Part shown: positions 54,491 through 64,000 of the stretch, piece by piece
How the letters are laid out: each line of letters starts with the position of its first letter
How positions within the stretch are numbered: position 1 is the stretch's first letter
Assembly: GCA_028571685.1 (NCBI GenBank)
Contig: CM053143.1
Span: 4,393,501 to 4,457,500, forward strand
DNA: 64,000 nucleotides
Source of the DNA: Heterohyrax brucei
Lineage: Eukaryota; Chordata; Mammalia; Hyracoidea; Procaviidae
Direction: 5' to 3'
The notes under the pieces: model-generated
The model's database searches: none
Seen by the model: the letters and a program-made list of their open reading frames with translations, nothing else
Told to the model about the DNA's origin: nothing
Made by a program: the position numbers and the translations under genes

Positions 54491-57400
54491 TTAAGAATTT
54501 CTGGAACCCATACATTCAACACAAATTAATATGGTTCGCTATCCCATTTATCCAGCTAATGTTCCTTTACATAATAAAGAACTAATTAGCATAAGTGCAA
54601 AAGATATTTGGAAATATATGTAGAAATTTAAAGTGGCTTTACAAGCTGCTTTTGACATTTATAAGTCTCACTGGTTTCAAGTACAAATATACAGAAGCAC
54701 TAAATCTTAAGCAACACAAAACCTGAGAGCTTCACTGGTAGAACAACCACACACAGTCAAAACTTAGGGTTTTCATTGAGTGGAGGGAAAATCTGATTAA
54801 TTATAAATCTATTTCCTGATTATTTTCCAACAATGTCAAAAACTCCATGCAACTGTCTGTCATGAATCAATACACATAAGGATTGCCAAAATTGACAGAC
54901 AGTATAAATAAGGTGATGATAGCATGGAACCGGGAACCATTTATACATATTTTAAAAACAAAAATACAAAAAATGTATTTGTAGAAATTCAGTATTATAG
55001 CATAGTTTTGTCCATTAAGTAGATGAAAGTCTCTGTGCTAATCCCATATGGTACGTGGGACTCACATGTTTTCATAAAACAAGAGGATTAGAATAAATGA
55101 TCCTAGATTTCATTTATTTCTTAGCAACTTTCTTTGCCTTTTCTGTGTCTGAAATATAAGTAACCAGTATATAAGAGGTGAGAGCCTCTCAGGCATGTTC
55201 CAGAAGCAAAGAAAGACACAATTCCAGGTCTAACAACCTGCGTTAGTGGCCCGTTCCCCTATCAAGATAATTGGGAGAGACAATACTAGATTTCAACCAT
55301 TTGTATCATTATCTTTCTCTTTAGTTGTTGTCTTCTTGCTTAGTCTTCCAGAACACTTTTTGTGTATATAGCCATACGAGGCATGTTAGTCAACTATAGA
55401 CATTCCGGTCCAGAGACTCATGGAGTTGGGAATCAGTGTAGGAGAATATAAGAAGAGAGACGGAGGAAGTTCTCCTTGCTCTCCCTCACAATCTAATTAG
55501 CTATGGACTCTCATAACTAGTTCCCTGATATTTCTAAGTGCAAGATCATATAAGAAGAAAATGTCAGCTTCTGAAGGCAAATATTAAATGCAAACCCAAT
55601 TGCTGGAAATATGACCACTTATAGGAGGCTGCATAATTTTGGCTCACTGAATCACAGGCACTGCTCCATAAGTAGGCTGTCTGTTCTCACAAAACATCTT
55701 TCCTCAGTTAGTTGTTATTTTTAAACCAAATCATTCCCAGAAAATATCTCTTCTTGCCACTATTAGTGTAAAGGGAATTTCTATACATACACGAGGATAT
55801 TTAGAGCTACATCACATTTTTTTTTAGATGATCTCAAGCTAAATAACTCTATCCTACCTGTTCTTAATTTTCCTTCAGTTGTCTTTAATTTAGGCCTGAG
55901 AAATGTTTATACACAGCAGAGATCTAGGCACATTCTTTTTGAAATATAAACTAAAGTCCAAAGTGAACTTTCAGTCTATAATTACATGTTGAATTCAAAG
56001 ATAATTTATCATAATGGAAAAAAAATATTGTCTCATAATCTTCTTCTGATTTTCAGTGAGCACACATGAAAACAGAGTTGTCGTGTCCTATATTCCCAAC
56101 TCTGTGTTAACCTAAACTATTGTCTGAGGTTACCAGGAGACTAAACTATGGCTCTAAGTACTTTGAAATCTAAGCATGTATTCTCAATGTTATGCAGTAA
56201 TTTATTTTTCTTTCTGTCAAACTCAGGGAGTTAGTCACTGGCCCCAGATTGTCAGAATTAGCAATTAGCACTTTTTCTTCAGAACCAAGAGGAAGTGTAG
56301 TTATCATTCCGTTGAACACATTTTTCTCCAGAAAGCACTTCTTTAATTGGATTTTTATTTGGAATTCTTAGGTTTATTCTCATTTGGATACATCGTTTCA
56401 TTTTAATTTTTCCCATCAGTATTATACACAAGCTGATATCTGTATGTGTTCATACTCACAGTAACACTTTCATTTCCTTTAATACTGACATTATTACATC
56501 TGTGTGTGCTCTACAGACCCCATGGGTAGTCACAGTCCTGTAGGTGATGCTACTGTTCTTCACTATATCCTGAACTAGTTGATCATTTCTGCTTCAGTGC
56601 TTAGGGTTCTTGAAACAGGTGACAATAATTAAAAAAAAAGTAAAAATCACTAACAAAACCCTAAAGCTTTGAAATGAGCTTACAAAATAATCATATTTGT
56701 CCCAGAGCATTGGTTTAATAATGTAAAACTTTGAAAATACATTGTCGCACTGCACTTAGAGAAATCATGAAGAACATATTTTTATTATTGTTGCTACTAT
56801 TAGCACTATAGACATGAGGGGTTTGAAAATATAAGATAAAATTAAAATAATGCATGTATCTTAAATGTTTAAAGTACTATCTACTGTCCAATTGAATGAA
56901 TTAAAATCAAATATATACATGAGCCTCATAACTAATAAGGCATTATACAGAACGTGTTGTTGAATGGAAAGTGTGTTTTCAGATTAGAGTCTAACCCAAG
57001 CAGATCTCTTTCTGCAAGAAGGCAGAATATTACCTCCCTTCATTAAAACAAGAGAAAAAATGCTGAAACTGCTTTGGTTAAAGAGAAAGTTGGCTCCAGG
57101 GCCATACAAACTGACAACACTACTTTAGGGTTAACACATAGAGCAAAAATCCTATCATTTGTGAAGCATATAGAAAATGAAAAACATAAAGAACAATAGA
57201 TTAAAAACTTACTACTTGAATTGAATTTTGAAAAATCAGCTTACTTCAGAATAAGAACGTCTGCAAATACAAATAGGGGCCAACAGAAAGGACTGCTATA
57301 GTTCCTGAAGCAGAGGCAAAGAAGTCTGAAGAAGATTGGCAATATGTGAGGTGAGATGAACCCAGGATAAATAACTTCAGTAACCAGGGTCTCATCGGTA

Positions 57401-58391
57401 TAAGGAGAACCTGGAAACTGGCATGAGAACACAATAAATTAAAGGATGGGACTTTAACTTTAATAATAATTAAAATGTCCTTAGTGAAATATGTACAGTG
57501 AATATTAATTTCTTATTATTTATTTACCTTTCGTTAAGTTTGTTATTAAAGAATTCTTTCAGGCTTTGCTACACCATCTAGACTGATGAAACAAAAAAAA
57601 TCATAATCAGTATCTCTTAGAGAATTGTGTACTCAACAGACTTTTTGTGTTTTGTACTGCATTTCAAGATTATCCTTTTCCTTACCCACTATCTACAAAA
57701 TTGCCATAGAAGACCAAAAACTAGTTTCTATCAAATCTAATTCAATGTCAAAAGTAGAACTGTCCTCCACATTGTTTCCAATGACTGAGTTTTCAAAGAT
57801 CTGTAGGCCTTTCTTCTGAGGAACTTCTGGGTGAACACGAACTGTGAACCTTTTGGTAAATGGTCAGGGAAGTTAAAGTTTTGCACAGTTCAGGACATCT
57901 GTTCTATACCTTTCTCTTCATCTCACATTCTTGATGCCTTTACCTTTATAAAACAATTAGTGTTGAAATGCCTCTTTCACCTCAAGAAAACCTCCCCAAT
58001 CTATCTTGAAATGCTAATTCTCATTGCCTCTTAAGACACATATCATCCATGCATACCTACACACAAATTTCTGACATATGCTATTTTGACATGCTTTTCT
58101 TTGGGGCAGAAACAAGCTCCCAGAGACATTATACACTTCTTTTCACATAATTTTGACAATTCTTCGTATCTACAGCATATTTGCTAATTCATGTACATAT
58201 TTCTTAAACATATATATTTATATGTTTTGGCAACACAAATCGTATCATAGAAATCAGTCAAGGCAGGGAAATATGGATACTGTCCTTCAGTATTCCCTTC
58301 CTACTTATTGGCATATACTTTCTTCACCTTCTTCACTGTCAGAAATTTTCTCCTCAATGTCTAGTAGCTAAAGCATACAGAAGAAATGATG
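54491..58391. other. Largest unique-looking block of the window
   Basis: I see no gene, RNA or confident repeat in about 3.9 kb. The few open frames (57241-57434, 57625-58034, 58153-58371) are short and unrecognised, and none has a context that suggests a gene. Confidence 0.45.
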
Positions 58392-60195
58392 ACATAAAAG
58401 AAGTAAATGGAAGATTTCAAAGGAAAGCTTGAAAAGACAATATAATGACATGGGAAAAAGCCTGGAGTTAGAAAATCAAAAGGGAGGAAAATGTCATTAC
58501 TCAGGGTAAAATATGAATTAAAAATTCAAGCCTTGGGTTGCAATAGTGAAGGATTCTATTGAGAAAACATTAAACAATGCAGGAAGCATCAAATGAAGAC
58601 GGACATAATATACATAGTCACTATACCAAAAAGAGATAGCCAATGTCCAGCCATTTCAGGAGATCATATATGATCAAGAAACTGATGGTCTTGAAGGAAG
58701 GGACCAAAGCTGCATTGAAGACATTCATGAAAACCAAGACTCCAGTAACAGACAGAATACCAGATGAGATGTTTCACAAAAGAACATGCAGTGCTTCGAA
58801 GTGTTTACTTGTCTATGCTTAGAAATTTGAAAGACAGCTACCTTGGGGAAGACAGACTGGAAAAGATTCATATTTATACCTACTCCAAAGAAACATGATT
58901 AAATAAGATGCAGAAACTATTGAAGAATCTCATTAATATCATATGCAAGTAAAATTTTGAAGAAGATCACTCAAAAACTGTGTCAGTACATCAACAAGAA
59001 ACTTCCCAAAATTCAGGTCAGATTTAGAAGAGGACATGGAACCAGGAATATATCATTGCTGAAGACAGATGTGTCCTAGTTAAAAGAGAGAATATCAGAA
59101 AGATGTTTCCTTGTGATTTATTGACGATACAAAGACATACAACTTTGTGAGTAATAATGAATTATAGGTAGCAGTGAAGACAATGGAAATTTCCAGGACA
59201 CCTAGTGGTGCTCATGAGGAGCCTGTGTACAGAGAAAAAGGCAGTTGTTAGAACACAACAAGGTGATACTGCATCTTTAATGTCAGGAGAGACACAACAG
59301 GGTTGTATTCTTTCATCGCACTTATTCAACATATAAGCTGAGCAAATAATCTGAGAAGCTAGACTCCATGAAGAAGAGGACATCAAGATTGGAGAAAGAT
59401 TCAATAACAAGTTGTGATTGAATTACTTGCAGAAAGCAAAGAGAACTTAAAGCACTTACTAACGAAGATTAAAGAACACAACCTTCAGTACGGATTACAC
59501 TTCAACAACAACAAAAATTTATCACAAATGGACCAAAAGCAGAAGCATCGTAAAAGGAGAAAAGACTGAAGTTGTCAAGCATGTTATTTTTACTTTACTT
59601 GGATCCACAATCCGCAATTAACACCCACGGAAGCAGCAGCCAAGAAATTGAAATGACCCACTGTGCTGGGCAAATCGGGTGCAAAAGACCTCTTTAAAGT
59701 ATTGCAAAGCAAAAACATCATCTTAAAGACTAAGGAGCATCTGACCCAAGCCATGGTGTTTTCAATCACCTCGTATACATGTGAAACGTGGAGAGTGAAT
59801 AAGGAAATAGACTTAACATCTTTAAATTACAATTTTAGCAAAGACTATTGAATATAAAATTGACAACCAAAAGAACAAGCAAATGTGTCTTGGAGGAAGC
59901 AGAGCCAGAATTCTCCTTACAAGTGAGAAAGGTGGGACAATGTCTCACATACACTGGACATGTTAGCAGGAGAGATGAGTCCCTGGAGAAGGACTGCATT
60001 CTTGGTAACGCAGACAGCCAATGAAAAAGAGGAAGACCCTCAAGGAGATGAATTGATATAGTGGCTGCGACGATGGGCTCAAGTATAACAATTGTGAAGG
60101 TGATGCAGGACTGGGCAGTGTTTCATTCTGTTGTACAGAGAGTTTACTATGACTTAGAATGGATTTTATGGCACCAAGTAACAACACCTTCTTTA
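58392..60195 (+). mobile_element. 5'-truncated RTE copy, sense
   Basis: It begins with AGTAAATGGAAGATTTCAAA in the region between endonuclease and reverse transcriptase. It passes GTTGCAATAGTGAAGGATTC, AGATTTAGAAGAGGACATGG and AACCTTCAGTACGGATTACA. It ends with TGGCACCAAGTAACAACACC at about 60187. It is the longest sense RTE copy here. Many stops and frameshifts break the ORF; the open frame at 59663-59851 is the best preserved piece (TKEHLTQAMVFSITSYTCET). Confidence 0.85.
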
Positions 60196-60399
60196 CCATC
60201 ATCAACAGCTTGCTCATTTGATCAAAAAAAATGATAACACTTGGCCTACAGCTGTGTTTAAAATTTTATTATATGGCCTAAATAACGTACTTAGTACAGG
60301 CAATTTGATGAAATCTGCTAATCTCTTCAATAAATGGTCCTAGTCAGATTGCATAACTGTAGGGACATGAAGGAACCAAAACCCTAACTTCTCATCATA
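60196..60399. other. Short spacer between RTE and L1
   Basis: I see no recognisable feature here. Confidence 0.35.
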
Positions 60400-60857
60400 T
60401 ATATCAAACAAATTTATAGAGATAGAAGGTCTAAATGTAACAGAAAAAATAAATAAATAAATACAACTTCTGGGGAGAGGGGAAGTGGAAACTATTTCCA
60501 TGAGATTGCCTTTGGCATAGCTTTCTTAAAGGGAACAACAAGAAAAAGAATAGATAAATTGTACTCCATCAAAATCAAAAACTTCTGTCCATTGAAAAAC
60601 ACCACTGAGAGATTAAAATATTTAAGTCACATTCTGTGCGACATTTTGCAATAAAGGACAGCTACCAAAAATATATACTGAACTCCGCAACAATTACTTT
60701 TAGGAAGAGACAGAGAGAGAGAAAGAAGAAAATAAAAAGCCTTGAATATGCACCTTACCAAAGAGAATGTCTACCAAATGTCCAAAGGATAAAGGAGGAT
60801 GTGACTCAGTACACAGATTAAAGCAGAAAAGCGTATTGAAATCACCAGATAATAGAA

Positions 60858-61016
60858 TCCAAAAAATCAAACTGTTGCTGTTGGGTTGATTCCAACTCAG
60901 CAACCATATAGTAGAGTAGAACTGCTCTTTAGGGTTTCCAAGGAGTGGTTGGTGAATTAAACTGCTGACTTTTTGGTTAGCAGTTGATCAGTTAACAACT
61001 GCACCACAGGGGCTTA
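60858..61016 (-). mobile_element. AfroSINE, antisense, within the L1
   Basis: TCAAACTGTTGCTGTTGGGT, TGATTCCAACTCAGCAACCA, GTTTCCAAGGAGTGGTTGGT and TTAACAACTGCACCACAGGG give a nearly complete copy. Confidence 0.85.
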
Positions 61017-61400
61017 CCCCAGGTAATACTACACACAAAATAATAATTAACTCTAAAGCAACCTGGTAAAAATAAGATTCGAAAAGATATGAAGCAGGCA
61101 AAATGTAAATGTATCCAGGTTGGAAGCGAAAAATTTTAAAACCACTTTCTAAAAATGTTTGGTAGTATTTATTAAAGTACATGTTTTGTTTGTCCAATGA
61201 CTAGCAATTCTACATATACAAATATACCCCAAAGGATGAATGTGTATGTGCACCAAAATACATGCATAAGGATTTTCACAGAAATTTTACTCATTATAGA
61301 TTAAAATTGCAAAATACTACAATGTCCAAAAGACTAAAAATAGCAAAACACAGCTTTAAAATGAAAGATCTATCACCAATGACTGCCCTGACATAGAACA

Positions 61401-61542
61401 GAGAGTTTCAGACATAGCAAGGGAAAATTGTGGAACAGAACCCAAATTTATGTTAAAAGACTTAATAATCTGAGAGTTTCAGACACAGCAAGGGAAAAAT
61501 GTGGAACAGAACCCAAATTTATGTTAAAAGACTTAATAATCT
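61401..61542 (+). repeat. 71-bp tandem duplication in the L1 3' UTR
   Basis: GAGAGTTTCAGACA(T/C)AGCA starts at 61401 and again at 61472, and the two 71-bp units differ at only two positions. The second unit runs on into the normal UTR (ACTGACTGGTACTGGAGG). Confidence 0.95.
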
Positions 61543-61935
61543 GACTGACTGGTACTGGAGGAACCCCTGAAACTATGGCCCCCAGATGCTCTATTAATCC
61601 AGAACTGAAACCAGTCTCAAAATCCACTCTTCAGAAAAGATTAGATGGGACTACAAAACAAAAAAATAATACATGTGAAGAGTATGCTTCTTAGTTTAAT
61701 CAGACACATGACAGAAAATGGGCAGCTCCTATCCAGAGGCAGGATGAGAAGGCAGAAAGGGACATAAACGAGTTGAGTGGTCATAAGGAACCTGGGATGG
61801 AAAGGTGGAGTGATCTGTCACATTGTGGGGATTGAAACATGTCACAAATAAGCATATGTACAAATTGTTGTATGAGGAATTAATTTGAGCTGTAAACTTT
61901 CACCTAAAGCACAATGAAAAAGAAGAAGAAAAAAA

Positions 61936-62171
61936 GAACTGCAGAAGAACCAAAAAGACACGTGAATGGATAAAAAGAAGCCAGGTACAAAAGAGCATTT
62001 GTGTGTGTGTAATTCCATATGTAGTTTCAGAACAGGCCAAAGTGATACATGACAACAGTCATCAGAAATCCAGAGAGTGAGTATTAACAAGAAATTTTCT
62101 ATATCTTGGCTTGGCTTTCTGTATCTTGACCTTGGTGAATGTTATCTGAGCATACTTTAAGAATCTGTTCT
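61936..62171 (+). mobile_element. Old L1M-like 3' fragment
   Basis: GACACGTGAATGGATAAAAA and TTCCATATGTAGTTTCAGAA, then GGCCAAAGTGATACATGAC, resemble an old L1 3' end. The identification is tentative. Confidence 0.45.
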
Positions 62172-63249
62172 GGGTGGGGCAGAGTCAAGATGGTGTACTA
62201 AATGCACATCTCCCTAATCCTTCTGGAAACCAAGAAGTGAAAATGATAATTAAACTGAGCCTTCTGGACACCTAGTGAGCCCTAGGATGTGGCATAGGGC
62301 TGTTAATTTGGACTTCGTACCACCAAATGCAAAACCTCCTCTCTTTCACTGACCCTGCTCTTGGTGAGTGTAGGCTTGCACAGACTGAAAGTAACTCACA
62401 ATTTTGATTTTTTTTTTTTTCCTCTGTCTTGGCCAGCAAGCAGAGCTGGACTTGACAGTCTGCTGATCTTGGACGCACTGCTGGGACTGGTAAGGGGTGG
62501 GACTGGTAAGCATAATTGCCAGGTTCTGAGAGCCTAGCTTTGAACTCTATACACCTCAACTCCTCTGACCTATCTTTCTGCCTCCGCCATGTGGTAACCA
62601 TACAGATGTGCTTGTGAGGGACACCATCTTGATCCACTGAGAAACAGAGAAGCCCAGGCAGAGACCCCAGCCAGACTTGGTTCCTAGGCTGGGAAGTGGT
62701 TCCTGCCGGGGGAGAGAGTGCTTTTCCAGCAGGGAGGCAGTGTTTCTCACAATATTGCTTGTGGCTGGAGCCCAGCAGCAGAGGCTGTGGACTCTGGGCA
62801 TTTCAGAACTCTTGGCCTCTCTTTCTGCCAGTAGCCTGGTCCGGGCCAGCTGGCTAGCTTGTGCAGGACACCTGCTTGTTTGGCTGGGAGGTGGAGTCAT
62901 CCATAAAGAAGCCTCAGCTGGACCCAATTCCTTGAGTGGGAGATTGGGCCTACCCAGAAGAGATAGCTTTTCCAGCAGAAAAGCAGAATTCTACACGTAT
63001 CGCCTACAGCTGGGGACCAACAGTAGAGCCAGCAGGCCAGTAGCCTTTCTGTATTTTGAGCTAGTTTATAACATCTGGGGCTCAGTATAGAGGTGCTTAC
63101 TTTGCCAGCTGGGGAGTGGGACATATACACCTGAGAACCTAACTGACTTTGGAAGTTGTGAAATATTTTTTACTTCTCATTTTAAGACAGCCTAGAGAAA
63201 GAACTGTGGTCCATCTTCACAGCATCTCTCTCAGCCTCTATTGACACAC
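62172..63249 (+). promoter_or_regulatory. L1 5' UTR with two ~246-bp units
   Basis: CTTTTCCAGCAG occurs at 62721 and 62967. Each copy is followed by a CAGCAGCAGAGGC / CAACAGTAGAGCC-like block. The spacing is 246 bp, close to the ~240-bp units of the other L1 5' UTR type in this window. Promoter role is inferred from position. Confidence 0.65.
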
Positions 63250-64000
63250 ATGAAGCCCCAAAAGAAAAAATGTTGGAAAAGACAGTAACCCATAAATCAC
63301 CCATGGCATCAGAAGGCTCCCAAAAGAAACCATCTCAGAACTTCCGAGGCAAAGAAGCTTTTCTGAAACTATCAGAAGGTGAATACAAAAGGATTATACA
63401 CAGAGCCCTTCTAGACCTTATATAAAAATGTAGCAGAGCAAAATGAAAAATTAAGCAAGCTGCTTGACCTGGTGAAACACCAGTACTCTGAGATCCAACA
63501 GATCAAGAACAAAATCAAAGACATAGAAACTTCAATTCAAAGCCAAGAAAATAGAATGGAACAAATGGAGAAGAGAATTATTTCTGATTCGGGAGATAGA
63601 GCCACTGACCCCAGCATCTATGAGAAGAAATCAGAAAAAAAGAAACAAGAAAAATGAAGACACATTAAGAAGCATGTGGGACTCTATTAAGAAGAACAAT
63701 CTAAGATTAATTGGAGTTTCTGAACAGGGAGAGACACCCGAGAACACAGAGAGTATTGTTGCAGAGTTGCTGACAGAAAACTTCCAGAAATTATGACAGA
63801 AAAGAATATAGATATCCAAGATATGTAGTGAACACCGTCCAATATAGATCTGAATAGAAAGACTCCAAGACATATTATAACAGAGCTTAACAAAATGAAA
63901 CAAGCAGAAACTCTTAAACTCAGCAAGACTCAAAGCAAAGCTAACATTCAGAGGGAAACCCTGTAGGCTTTTGTCAGATTTCTCAGTAGAAACCATGTTG
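63250..64000 (+). pseudogene. L1 ORF1, broken, truncated by the window edge
   Basis: The start at 63250 runs only 12 codons to a stop. The internal start at 63303 gives MASEGSQKKPSQNFRGKEAF and stops at 63423-63425, where the frame is shifted. The coiled-coil part is open at 63472-63657 (HQYSEIQQIKNKIKDIETSI). The region encoding the start of the C-terminal domain (RGNPVGF-like) reaches the end of the window. Confidence 0.8.

Larger units (their letters stand above)
60400..61932 (+). mobile_element. 5'-truncated L1, sense (subfamily A 3' UTR)
   Basis: ATTGTACTCCATCAAAATCA and AAAACACCACTGAGAG are from the ORF2 C-terminal region. The 3' UTR shows GAGGAACCCCTGAAACTATG, GGCCCCCAGATGCTC and TGTAAACTTTCACCTAAAGC, ending in an A-rich tail at about 61935. 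An antisense AfroSINE splits it, and a 71-bp tandem duplication lies in its UTR. Confidence 0.8.
62172..64000 (+). mobile_element. L1 5' half, sense, running off the window
   Basis: It starts with GGGTGGGGCAGAGTCAAGAT and is collinear with the L1 at 49844. About 1.08 kb of 5' UTR is followed by ORF1. The right boundary lies beyond the window, so completeness cannot be judged. Confidence 0.85.

Overview
The window looks like non-coding nuclear DNA from an afrotherian mammal, most likely an elephant or another paenungulate. Three repeat classes point there: many copies of a tRNA-derived SINE with the AfroSINE sequence (GTGGCACAGTGGTTAAG near the head, GAATCGACTCGACGGCA at the tail); a LINE of the RTE/BovB clade whose tail shares that GACTCGACGGCA end; and several L1 subfamilies. 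The species call is inference from repeat content. I found no host protein-coding gene, rRNA, functional tRNA or CRISPR array. Every recognisable coding remnant belongs to a transposable element or an endogenous retrovirus, and all are broken.

Layout. 1-4.2 kb: a very decayed plus-strand L1 with AfroSINEs. 4.25-9.8 kb: minus-strand L1 material, one copy keeping tandem ~240-bp 5' UTR units, with an RTE insertion that carries a ~79-bp mitochondrial-like patch. 9.8-13.4 kb: mostly unique DNA with AfroSINEs and a solo ERV-L-type LTR flanked by 96-bp direct repeats. 13.4-18.7 kb: a plus-strand L1 split by a nearly full-length minus-strand RTE. 20.0-26.9 kb: a nearly full-length minus-strand L1. 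26.9-30.9 kb: mostly unique DNA.

30.9-40.46 kb: a full-length plus-strand L1 with a 19-bp target-site duplication, inserted into a MIR. It later received a truncated L1, a short SINE/RTE tail, and a truncated ERV-L provirus flanked by 62-bp direct repeats. 40.5-48.1 kb: unique DNA, small LINE/SINE pieces and an old L1. 48.3-53.9 kb: a nest of RTE, a likely DNA-transposon-derived repeat, and a 3'-truncated L1 with its own 15-bp target-site duplication. 54-58.4 kb: mostly unique. 58.4-62.2 kb: an RTE and L1 3' parts. 62.2 kb to the end: the 5' end of another L1 running off the window.

The elements record successive retrotransposition rather than a working gene system. The most unusual observation is the pair of same-family LTR insertions whose flanking direct repeats (96 and 62 bp) are far longer than the few bases retroviral integrase leaves. 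Family assignments come from recalled consensus sequences, without a database search. Edges are usually good to about 10-20 bp; the stated duplications were read base by base.
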